Source: Maylandia zebra (lineage: Eukaryota > Chordata > Actinopteri > Cichliformes > Cichlidae). Taken from it: a stretch of 64,000 nucleotides of DNA. Positions 46,264-57,177 of this stretch are shown piece by piece. The notes under the pieces were generated by a model. That model did not search any database and was not told where the DNA came from. It was given only the letters and a program-made list of their open reading frames with translations. The stretch lies in assembly GCF_041146795.1 (NCBI RefSeq), contig NC_135185.1, positions 9,565,029 to 9,629,028 of the forward strand, given 5' to 3'. Positions within the stretch are counted from its first letter, which is position 1. Each line of letters begins with the position of its first letter. Made by a program: the position numbers and the translations under genes.

Positions 46264-46957
46264 CAGTGGTGCAACGGATCAAAAACGTCACGGTTCGGAT
46301 CAGTTTTTGGATCAGCATCCAAACATCATCAATTCAATTCAATTTTATTTATAAAGAACCAAATCACAACAGCAGTCGCCTCAAGGTGCTTTATATTGTA
46401 AGGTAGACCCTACAATAATACACACCGGTCATTATATCGCACTCCGCTGTGATACAATGAGCTGTCACGGTCACGTAGCTTTCTGTTGACCGTGACAGCT
46501 CCACCCATTTGTAGTAGTTAGAGCAACAGAAGATGCCTGGGACAGTTCAGCCATAACTTTAAACTTTTCCCGCTCATACATGCTTGGAACGATCTTGCCA
46601 CTAAAGTGGACGCAAACGACATATCATAGCGTGGCTCAAGCACGTTCATCACAGTTTAAACCCCTTGTTTTGCACAACAGAATACGGCCTCCCGTCTGCA
46701 GCTAAACACCCCAACAGCTTCTGTAATAGCTTTAGCCAGTTGGACTGGGCAGCAAAGGGCTGCTTAAATACCGCAAACTCCTCTGCTCCTGCACTTGGAC
46801 CACTAGCGCTGGCCAGAACTATCGCTTGACAGACCCACCACGCCACCATAAACATACTTTTTTTTCTTCTTTTTCGAATCCTCGGATCACGTGCGTACCG
46901 AACCGTGGAGTGGGATCGGTTCGGATTACGGATCAACCGCGATCCGCTGCACCACTA
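46264..46957 (-). mobile_element. Decayed hAT transposon with transposase remnant
   Basis: The ends (C/T)AGTGGTGCA(A/G)CGGATC are inverted. The flanks CTAAATTG (46256-46263) and CCAAATTG (46958-46965) form an 8-bp duplication with one mismatch. The minus strand encodes AADGRPYSVVQNKGFK (about 46650-46700), a motif of ZBED-type hAT transposases. An L2-type LINE 3' tail (46332-46440) is nested inside. The transposase is only a fragment, so the element is dead. Confidence 0.78.
46332..46440 (-). mobile_element. L2-type LINE 3' tail, nested in hAT
   Basis: 'aattcaattcaattttattt' followed by 'gtcgcctcaaggtgctttat' matches the 3' end commonly seen for L2 elements in fish. Only the tail is present. 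Confidence 0.75.
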
Positions 46958-46965
46958 CCAAATTG

Positions 46966-49465
46966 CAAAAAAAAAAATCTGTGAAACAGTGAAAGGTGAA
47001 CCACATTATAGTGACCGCTGCATAACAAAATATTTAAAAGTTAAAAACTTTTTTTAAAAGTTTCTTTTGAAGTTTGCTGTTTCAGTCGGGTAAGAACTTT
47101 TACTCTGAAGCTGGTTTTTGTCATTTTTCATGGAAAACAGTTTCATGACTGCTCGGCTGTTATTAGCAAATGTTTTCAGATAAGTCAGTGTCTGCCACAC
47201 TGACTGTGGGCTACCAAACCATCACAAAGGAGGTTTTTGGTGCCACTGATACTACCCAACAATCACTCACCATCTGGTTGAGTAATATACACTCTTCACC
47301 TGTTAGGATCATGTGACCCAAAGCACACAACTCTGGCTGTGTGAGGGGGGAGCCAATCAGAAGATCAAAAAGCTTCCTCTGGTCTCAACTTTTGAGAGAG
47401 AGGGTGAGGAGGGGCTCAGAGTAGACCGCTACTCCTCAAAGGAGCCAGCTGAGGAGGTTCAGGTGTCTCCTTGATGCCTTGTGTCCATATTGGCTGAAAA
47501 CTCCTCACTGCCCCTTTAGAAGAGCTGGAGGAAGTGGGTGGGGAGACGGAGGCCTGAGCATCCCTGCATGGATGGATGGATGGAGTACTTTCCCGAATCC
47601 ATTACTGCAGCAAGGCTATTTAGGCTCACTTAGTATTTAGCCAGTGGATGGTTCTGAAAGCCAGCAAGAGCCCTCACTGCACAGTCGAACACTGAGGCAG
47701 TAGTTAACATACATTAGAATGATTTCATTTATTCTCTGGAGGGAAAATCTTTTCTAAAAACGTATTTCATTAAAACTGGGCCAGTCGTCTCTGTGACGCT
47801 CGTGTGATTGACACACAGACTGACTCACACTCGTCTTTATTATTATGCTGGCTTGCAATGTGAGCTCGAGCGGTGTTGACTCTGCGTGTCTGCTGAGACA
47901 AGATGGACAGAAACATTCGTCTGTGTGAGAGCAGCCTGTAAATCTGTGTGCACACCGCACAGCTGGGCTTCATAAGAGGAACATCTGTGAGAGCATGAAG
48001 CCCCGGCACAAAGTGTGAGGAGCTTAGTGCTTCTCTATATTCAGATCTACACCTTTACGTGAAGTTGTCAGTCTCCCAAAAGTCATAACTGAGGAACTGT
48101 GAGGGCAGCAGTAGCAGGGAGCATTAGCTGATAACTCCACCCTCACATCCAAATACGGCCATTTCCTGAAACACAAAAACAACACGGCAGCATCCAAAAC
48201 ACGACCTCTGAATCTTAAAAATCAGGCTCCAGAAACCAAAGACAGCAGCACGCACCTTTTAGATACAGTCTTTGTCATGTTACATATTCCAGCGGTGCTT
48301 TATTCGCTCTGTCAGTCACGTCTTTCTCCGTCTGGAACAAAAACCTCATGCTGTACAAACAGCTGATCCTCTCACTCTTTCACTCCTTCCACGTCATCTG
48401 TAGAAAATGTTGAAACGCCGTCAAATCCTGCAGCCGGCTCCCAGTAAACAAATGAATCACCTAAATCAAACGCTTGGCTGCCATTTCAGCTGAAACAGAA
48501 CACAGATAAAAGACGAGGTTCGAAATCTATTCAGACTCATCCCAGCAGGCCTCTGGGGCAGCATATGGTGGCCTGTAACTGACACATATACTACAATCAT
48601 GCTTTCACTGTGAGAACAGCCAGGCACAGCAAAGAGCCAGCATGAATGTCTTACAAAATATATCACATTACATCCATTATGATATATGGCACGTCCAAGC
48701 TTCGATGAACAGGAGGTGATCTGAGAAATGCATGTGCAGTAATTTATGCACAGAAAGACCCTCACTTGCCTCGTTCGATGCTCCAATCAGGGATCTTCTC
48801 TGCAGCATTAATCAGTTTTCACTTAGTCTGTGATTTTTCCACAGACTGTAAATGCAAGATGGACGTTCAGTTCTGAAACCAGCAACCATAAAGCCGTCTG
48901 AGCTCAGCTGATCAGGACGCTCATTTTCTCACAAACCTCAATACAATCAGACTTCAGAGGAGGCGCCCCCTGCTGGGCGTTACAGAGAGAAGGTTTGAGG
49001 CCCTGAGCTTATAGCTGGTCTCCGGAGCTGATCTGTACTTTTTAAATGTTCGCATTTCATGCAGCTCACCAGAAAAATCAGTGAGAGGCAGTAAAATCGT
49101 TCAGGTCTGAGGTCAGGTCTGTTTTGGCGTCGGCAGCGTGATTAAACGGTGGTGAAGGCGAGCGTTACCGTGGTCACAGTGGGCCTTAATGAGCCCCGCT
49201 CCCTGCTGCTCGAGCAGCCGAGGATAAAAACAGCCAGCTGAAAATGACCGAGCGTGACTCTTGGTGTTTCTGTAATGAGGTTTCCTGGTTTCATCCCAAG
49301 TGAATGTTGTGGGCCGCAGCGCCCTCTGATGGATGCTCACTGATGCTGACGATGTAGTGTGAAGTCAGCTTCTCACCTGGTTTTTCATGTGAGTAGTGGA
49401 GGCTGTCGGAGTGAAAAATGATCACACAGGAAGCAGCTGCACACTCACCACACATGAATGCACCA
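46966..49465. other. Intergenic, no gene recognised
   Basis: Contains a degenerate copy of the window repeat at about 48840-48985 and a short GGAT run at 47566. No coding exon or RNA was recognised. Confidence 0.4.
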
Positions 49466-49470
49466 TGTAC

Positions 49471-49495
49471 GTGTGTGTGTGTGTGTGTGTGTGTG
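49471..49495. repeat. (GT)12 microsatellite
   Basis: Perfect dinucleotide run. Confidence 0.9.
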
Positions 49496-50378
49496 ACCAC
49501 ATATGCATGTCCATCATGCACCCTTAAAGTTTTACAGTAAGTGCAGCCATCAGAGCAGCAGTGGGGGGTTAGACCTATAGCGTCTGTAGCTTCTGCACAC
49601 GCTGCAGAGTTTCTGATTAACATCAACGCTCACTCTGCAGCTCTGTCTCCCAAAACTGCAAACATGAAGTCTTCCTGCCACACACACTTTAATTTGAGCT
49701 ATCAGTCCAATCTTAATAGTTTCTTTGGGCAGGAATGTCTTCAGAGGGAGAGATTATACATGAGAGAAGAGATAAGCTCAGACAGGAGTAGGTGTAGAGA
49801 AGCAAAAGCAGAGTTTCTATTGTAAATGTGAGCAGGGAGTAGGAGGAGGAAGAGGAGGAGGAGGAGAACGGGGTCAACAACCCAAAAAAAAACAAAACAG
49901 TGACGCCTGCAGGAAACATGAAGTCCAGCATTCCAGAGTTTGAGCGGAGAGCATCTGGAAAAGTTTAAAAGTAGAGAGGGGAGGGGAGAAGGGACGTGGA
50001 GGAGGCAGGGTTGTGTTTCCAAAAGATGTAAAAATGCAGAAATTCAAAGGTCTGATTGAGCAGCCGAGTTGAGAAAGAGCAGGATCAGCTGCAGAGCGGT
50101 GAAGCAAAGAGAGTGTGTCACAAGCTAAGAAGAGGCAGAGCAGGGGAAGTCTGACCAAAGTGCTCGGCCTCTTCCTGCCTCACGAACGGCTCAGGAAGTC
50201 GAGGCTTAAACACAGGGGAGGGCCGACACAGGAACACATTTTCCCCTTTGCCTTGTAGTTTCTCCTTATTCAGGCCTGCTCAGATCAACAGGAGGAGGAA
50301 AGAAGGGGGCAAAGAGGAGGCGGGGTTTTCGATGGAGCTGAGAGAGACGGAGCAGTCAAACAGTCAGTCGCCGCCGTT

Positions 50379-50413
50379 ATGATGGAGGCCAGCGTCGTTC
50401 CCCAGGACGCAGG
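50379..50413 (+). CDS. RIN-family protein, first coding exon
   Basis: Two adjacent ATGs begin MMEASVVPQDAG, and the exon closes with donor GG|GTGAGT at phase 2. The next exon (59579) starts with the single base needed to complete that codon, and its frame then runs without a break into the proline-rich region. Sequence before the ATG (50330-50378) is moderately GC-rich and would be 5' UTR and promoter. The first ATG is assumed to be used. Intron 1 is about 9.2 kb. The link between exon 1 and exon 2 rests on phase and the lack of any competing exon, not on transcripts. Confidence 0.65.
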
Positions 50414-50944
50414 GTGAGTCTAATGGGGGTCTGCGATGATATGTACGGGTGGAAAAAGCAGCGAGAGGCATTTTTGAGTGAGGGGTAAGGGGGATGGTGC
50501 TGCGGTTTCAGAGTGGAGGAGGGAGTCGGGGGTCGAAAGTCAGACAGGAAAAACAGATGTGATGACTCACTCGCTCATATTTAGGTCAGTGTCCTCCCAG
50601 AGCGGGGAAAATCCTGATTCTGTGCAGGATTGGAGTCTGTTTCCATACTTCCAGGGGAGAGTTAGAGAGGCCTGAGTTGATGTGAAGTGCTCCAAAAAGG
50701 CGCATTGACTGTTATCACATCTGAATGTCAGCTTAATGCTTCAGGATTTAACTTAAATGAAAAAGTCCTCAGTAGTGAGCGTAAGGACAAAAACCTTCCC
50801 TCATGGAGCATTTCTGAGGTTTACTGAGAGGAACGATTATTGCTTGATTATTGAACGATTATTGCTCCTATTCCCGATTCTAAATTGGCTTGCTTAATTT
50901 GTCAAAGAATCAAAGACTTTGTGTAAACGATGGAAGTCGAAAGC

Positions 50945-51245
50945 ACCAAAAGCTGCAGTTCTTCTAACGCCCACTAGAGGCTCCAGCAGAGGCTCCCGAG
51001 ATAAAACGTCCAACTTTACAGCAGAAAGAAAGAAAAACTGTTTTGATCTCTTCCTTCCTATTTGACTTGTATGAAGGCTTAAAGTTTGCATTATTGGGGG
51101 TGTGGCCTCTTTGACTGACAGGTGGATGGTGACACAGGTGGCTGCAGCTGCTAGCGGTCTGCTAACTAGACCTCGCAACGTGTTTGTGCTGTTGGAGCAT
51201 TTTTAATGACATCATCTGACCAATAATATGGCTGCTGTGAGGTTA
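50945..51245 (-). repeat. Interspersed repeat family, reverse copy
   Basis: On the reverse strand it holds 'gtaacctcacagcagccat', 'aaagaggccacaccccc' and the 'gaactgcag' end in the same order as 17082-17352. A related fragment follows at 51364-51530 (reverse 'tatataaaagatggacatag'). Confidence 0.62.
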
Positions 51246-51609
51246 CTGTACTAACAGACCGTCCCCAAAGGCGGAGCTCCAGGTGTGGTGCACAGTGAAG
51301 TTCTAGGGTTTTGATTGGATGTTGTAGAGCACTAAATAGTAATCAGTCTGTGTGATGGTCTCATACAGTCTACAATCATGGCAGCCAGCACTCCCCCCTC
51401 GTTTCTAAAGATGATTTTTCAAACTGAGGAGTCCAAAAACAACGGCTGGCTATGTCCATCTTTTATATACAGGCTATGTTTAAACCCGCATTCTGTGTAA
51501 TGTCCAGCAGGGGGCGACTTCTCTGGCTGTGAAAAGAAGTCATTGTAAATGAGTGTCCTGCTCTGTGGCATTCGTTTCTCACTCAGCTCGCCTGTGTCCA
51601 AATCACTAC

Positions 51610-53048
51610 TAGGGCTGGGCCATATTATACCGTTCACGGTAATACCGGTATAATGTTAGGCAACGATAGGAAAATGAAATATCGCGATAGAATGGGAGTA
51701 AAACGCACATGCGCAGTGCCTTTGTTTTCATAAGCACATGGCCGATTGTTGAGTGAAACAGATGAACCAGAATTGGTTTGTAAAAATGGTGCAACTTCCG
51801 TGATGTGGAACTGGTTTGGTGTTTGTCCGTCAGATACACAACAAAGCACATTTTTTGCAGAACATGCAAGCGGCCGTTGTTATTGTCGTATTTGTCGGAC
51901 TAAGATGCTCTTAAATCTGGGAGTAATCTGGGTCCTAAACTCCGTAAACTTCAGGTCAAACAACACTGCAGCATCACTTAGAGTTAAAAACTGTCTAAAT
52001 TCTTTCATCTTTAATAAAACGATCAGCATTGCTGCTTTACCAGGTGTAACTATAAAGTTTAACTTCCAGGCATCCATGAAAACAAAAGTTATTACATTTA
52101 ACGGAGTTAGAAGTTAGCAGGAAGCTAGCGGAAGTTAGCTCGCTAGTTTCGCTAGTTACCTAAGCATGATATAGCATGTTCTGACGGAGAGATTTCTGAA
52201 AAAAAATCAAACGTACAGCTCTGCTATCACTTCCAACATAAATGAAGACAGGAAACTAAACAGCAGTGACGTTTGTAGGGTTACTGAAGTTGGGCTAGCT
52301 GGTATATAATGATGTGCTACGTGATCGCTAGCGACACAGCTATGTTAGCATAACATAAACAGTGAAGCTGGAGGACTAACACTAACACTTTTCCACTTAT
52401 AAAAGTTAACGTGAAGGTTCTTCATGGTTAGAGACAAATGCAATCGCATGGCAGGATGCTGTAAACGGACCAAACTTCAGTCAGGAGAACAACTGAGATA
52501 ATCCATCCACAATACGAGGTTAGTCATTAATATACTGCAACAACATGGGAATAGAGCAGCTGCCAGAGAATTCAACATTAATGAAACAATGGTACAGAAG
52601 TGGAGGAAGCAAGAAGAATGAGTTTAATAAAGTTTGATTTATCTGACTGCTTTGTTTCGCTTAATGTGCCTTATAATCCTGTGCACCTTATGGTCCGAAA
52701 AATACGTACTGCACACTGCAGTTTAATGTTGCAAAGCACCTCTTTTTAACTTCAGTGGATATTATACATGGTTATGCTCAGGATATGTCAGCCCATTTCT
52801 ACTGGAAATGCCTTTTGGTTAAACTTTCAGCAAGGAATTTGCATTTGCACTGTTACATTTTTATAAAGCTTTAATGTACATAAAAACCAGCTTCTTAAGT
52901 GAAAATAAATGGAAGGTTGTCTTTTTGCGCTAGTAATGTTGTGGAGTCGTATTTTGTCTCGCATCAATTATATCGTCGGTTATATCGTTATTGCAAATTT
53001 TCAAATATATATCGTGATAAATATTTTTGGCCATATCGCCCTGCTCTA
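51610..53048. mobile_element. Non-autonomous hAT transposon, 1,439 bp
   Basis: Starts TAGGGCTGGGC and ends with the imperfect complement GCCCTGCTCTA. It is flanked by the perfect 8-bp duplication ATCACTAC (51602-51609 and 53049-53056). 'atatcgtgat'-type subterminal motifs occur at both ends. It lies in RIN intron 1 and has no transposase of its own, but carries a pogo-like insertion. Confidence 0.85.
52440..52712 (+). mobile_element. Pogo/Tigger-like fragment nested in the hAT element
   Basis: A short plus-strand frame (52550-52621) reads REFNINETMVQKWRKQEE then stop, the recognition helix of a CENP-B/pogo-type HTH. The segment ends with 'tatggtccgaaaaatacgta', resembling pogo-type element ends in fish. 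Only the DNA-binding piece remains. Confidence 0.65.
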
Positions 53049-53654
53049 ATCACTACGTTATCGAGGCCGCAGGGCGGCAGGGAGCGCGAGTGTTGTTGTG
53101 CTGAAGGCTCAGTCACCGCAGAGTCAGCAGCGGGTGAAGTATTGTGCTGCTTTACTACGCTGCAGTATCACTTCTTCATTTAAAACTCCTCGGGGATAAA
53201 AGGCCCAGATAACTCATGTATGAGATGTAAAAGTGGATGCTTACACATCACAGGACTGTTACTGAAACCTGCAGAGCTCACATGTGACTGCTTCATTTCA
53301 GCAAAAACTGCAGTGGAGTAAAAACTGATGCAGTAACTGTAAAAGTCTAAGTCCACCCGTCCATCCTCTCCTTACGTTGGTCGTGGGGGCAGCAGGGGGC
53401 TCCCTCTGGGGCACAGACCTCTTTTGCTGCTTTTCTTGTCTTCGTGTTTTTGGTCAGTGAAACAATCTATAAGGCCTGACCTGCAGTGACAGGCTGCTGT
53501 CAGACCTACACCATCACCTGCACGTCCATATCTTTAAACAAGCATAAATAACCAACACAGCGTTTAGCTGTGAGTTTATGAGTTATAGTTTCTTCTTTCT
53601 TGGCATTTGATCCGTCTGCGGCTGCAGGAGCAGGTCACAGATGCCTGTCATCGT

Positions 53655-53850
53655 CTTCACAAGCTTTTATTATTTATGTACGGGCCGGTCCTTATTAGCA
53701 CTCAGGGCACTTTTTACTCTCCATACAAACTACACCAACACTCTCATGCACCGGGGGCAGCTCAGGGGTCAGTGCCCTGCTCAAGGATACTTCAGCACGC
53801 AGACTGGAGGAGCCAGGGATCGAACTACCGCCCCACCCGTTTACTCATTG
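53655..53850 (-). mobile_element. SINE-like relic
   Basis: The reverse strand carries 'gttcgatccctggctcct' (B-box-like) and 'tatccttgagcagggcactg', a phrase common in fish tRNA-SINE bodies. Ends are not defined. Confidence 0.45.
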
Positions 53851-54673
53851 ACAGACTTTAGTGGTCGAACACTTTTCAGCCTGATGATCCTGAGGCAGCA
53901 CATGTGAACCAGCCTAACAACCATGAAAGACAGGAAGTATCAGAGGCCGCCCTGCTGGCTGTGAAGCGTTGCGCAGGAAGTGACAACCTTCCCGTGCAGT
54001 CAGGCTGAGTTCAGCGTGTCCAGCTCAGACAGCACAGACACTCCGATACAGGTGCCGATGGAGTCCTGCTTGGTGGTGTTTAATCGTCCAACATCTGACG
54101 ACCGGATGTTGGCGTGGAGCGCCACACGGACACCCTCACCCCCGTGATCGCTTTCGTGTTGCTACGCCCCCCAAATGTTCCTCCTTTGAACAGGTTGAGC
54201 ACAGATCGGGACCGTAACCATTCCACTTGTATGACATCACCACCCAGACTGCATTGCAACGTGAACCACAGCAGAGCACGAGTGAAGGCACTGCTTCATG
54301 TTTAATAGAGTCAGAGCAGACCGAGCGTGGACTTTAAACCTGTGTCAGGTAAAGACGCACCTCAGCGACGTGATGGGTGTAGGCCGTTTCTAACGTCTCC
54401 TCCGCTGGAATCAAAGGTGGAGTAAATGTGCGTGCGTGGTGTTTCCATGCAGCTCAGCAAACATGAATCAAACACAGGATGTCTGCTTCTGGTCACAGCT
54501 TGAAAATTCAGCTGACTGAACGATTTATTGTGCCGCCTGTCTTCCTGTGAGCAGACGGGCACTTATGGCCGTTGGACTGGGATCGGTTAGTCACATGATT
54601 TCATCAGCCTGAAATCCACTGAAGACACGTCTCAGTGGAATCAACTGGCTCTTTTTGTAAGAACAGCTGAGAG

Positions 54674-57169
54674 CAGTGGCATGTCTAGAAAATTTTTGTT
54701 GGGGGGGCCAGGTAGGGGCACAGATTTGGAGAAGGGTGGCAGATTTAATTGTCAGATAATGTTTAAAAAAAAATTCTACCAACCATTAACCATAATTCAA
54801 TAATCCTATAAACCTAATAACCAAATGCACTTTTAACTCTTATTAGAATGAGATTTTAACCACTACGGTGCAAAGTTTTTAGATACTGCGTTGATAAAGT
54901 ACAAGAGATACAATCAGTGCTTTGTCAGTGTTTACTCAGCATTCAAGGACAGCAATATTTGCATAGTATTTTTACTGACATGTAGTGCACATATGTTTTG
55001 GGCAAAAACATTTTTGAAAATTAAAATACGAACATTTGTAACAAACAATTGACAAATTAGCCAATGCCAATGCAAAACTTTATCTGCCTGTTAAAAAAAG
55101 AAGATAATCTTCTCACAAACTGGTGTTTGATTTTGAAACAGGAAAAAAGTGGGGAAACAAATGAAAAGACTAACATTTGAATAAAACCTGAAAGCAAGTA
55201 AATACTTTCTATGCTGCCTTATGGTAAACTTTGGTAATATTGATAAAGAACAACACTGGCTGATGATAAAATACAGTCAGCTGGCATGGTGACACTGCCA
55301 GTATTAACCTGCAGGGCTGGACTGGGACAAAAAAATTGGGCATTTTTACTACAGACCGGCCCACCAGGTAGTAAAGCCATAAAGACTTTGACTGAAAACA
55401 AACCCTGTTGTGACAGTGATGTACAGTCTTGTTGGTATATGTATGATTTCTATACATTTTACGTCAGATAAAAACTTTGGTTGTAAGATTTAGATAATTA
55501 TTTAATAAAAACGAGACATTTTAAATGAGAATAAGAAAGAAAAGTATTTCTTTGTGCCCACCTTTACCTGTTAATGCCCTACCTGGCCCCCTGGCAAAAC
55601 TTTGCTAGACCCGCCCCTGCACAGTTACCAGCTGTCAGCTACATAAAAAAGGATCCTGGTGTTATTTGTCTCTCAGAAACAGTTGATAACTTCAACTCAT
55701 TCATGTCACCTAAAAGGTAAACCTGTTTCTCCATCACCTGTTCAGCTCTGATGGTTCAGTAAGGACATCTCCTGGTTTCATCTTCATGTTTCCCTCTCAC
55801 CACATATCTAAACAGACATCATGACCAGCAGCTTTACAGCTGTGGCTCCAGCAAACATCAGCTGATACTAGAAATTAATATTAAATACATTCTAACAACA
55901 GCTGATCAAGCTTAAACGTGCTGCTGTTGTTTAGCGCAATATCCGCTGGTTTCCTCTTTCTGGCGCAAAGTGGGCGATAAACAAACAAGAGAGAAAAGCC
56001 GATCAGCTGATCATTGATCAGTTTCATGATTGAAGTAGCAACAGGAGAGGGAGGGGAGAGAATGAGAGAAGAAGAGCCAGCTGTGCAGCGTAAAGACAGA
56101 ATAAATCCAGCTTTGTGTCTTTTTTCCATTCTAGCTAAAGTCCGGGACAAACTGCATCTCTTCTCAGCTCAATATGAAACGCGTAATATTTTCTCTGAAT
56201 GAGGGACCATTCCATTTTTTAAGGAGCCGTTGGCAACTCTACTAACCTTATGAATAAAATAAAGTTCACTATCAGTAACATCATAGCACCCACCCAGCTG
56301 TATAAAAACTCCGTCAAGCTGGCTAGAACGCAGTATGAGTTATTGCAACTGACAGTAAAAAGTCAGCAACATGAAAATAAACTCCACCTAAACTTAGTTC
56401 ATATCTGACCCAGATAGACTGCAGGTCATAACTTCTTACCTGAAGTTCAGTTCACCTGACACTCGGACTGGCGGCTGCTTCGGGTCTCTCCTCCTGCCTC
56501 CCCTTCCCTCATCCACCTGTTGCCTCTGTGGAAGCCCCGTCATAGCCACCACCAAACAACGGAGTTATTTCTACACATCGACCTGCATCTGGCCAATCCA
56601 CCACCTCTCATTGTTCATGCCATTACAAAAAAAATAAAAAATAAGTCAAATAAGCCCGATGGCCAGTCCAGCTATGTTAACCTGCAACCAAATCTGCAGC
56701 TCCATACAGCAATGTTACGACTTAGATTATATCTTATAACTCATAACTCTTATGTTAGCTGCCCTCAGTAGCATACTGTCTGAAATATTCCACAGCTGCA
56801 ATAATTCTTTAAGTGTTATTTTTTCCTTGGTATTCTAATTTCACCGAAGTTTACTAAACTCAACAAACTTGATATTACTTACCGGGACATTTATTCTGTC
56901 CTCATTTTCTTTCACCGAAAAATTGTTTCCTGCAGTGCTGTCTTTCGCGCTTGGCTCTCCTACCTTTGCTAACGTGATGCGCATAGCGCAGAAGCGATGC
57001 TGCATTCACTTACACTCGGATATCTGAGCGTCACCGTGAAAACATAATCGGACATTTGATATTTGATTGAATTTTATTGTTTTGCCTTTGGGGTGGCACC
57101 TGGGGTGGCCAGTCTGGTTTGGGGGGTGGCCTGTGCCCCCCCCAGGCCACCCCGCTGGACACGCCATTG
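54674..57169. mobile_element. Composite hAT-type element, 2,496 bp
   Basis: The outer ends CA(G/A)TGGC(A/G)TGTC are inverted, and both are flanked by the perfect 8-bp repeat GCTGAGAG (54666-54673 and 57170-57177). Inside, a second end at about 55574-55620 is a closer inverted match to the left terminus than the true right end is. At 56195-56245 lies a terminus related to the hAT element at 6120. The whole appears built from several related transposons. No intact transposase was found. Confidence 0.75.
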
Positions 57170-57177
57170 GCTGAGAG

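Noticed and set aside
51746-52117. 123-codon plus-strand frame inside the hAT element at 51.6 kb
   Set aside because: The start of it (VWNWFG, then a C-x2-C-like piece) could hint at a BED finger, but the match is too weak and short to call transposase.
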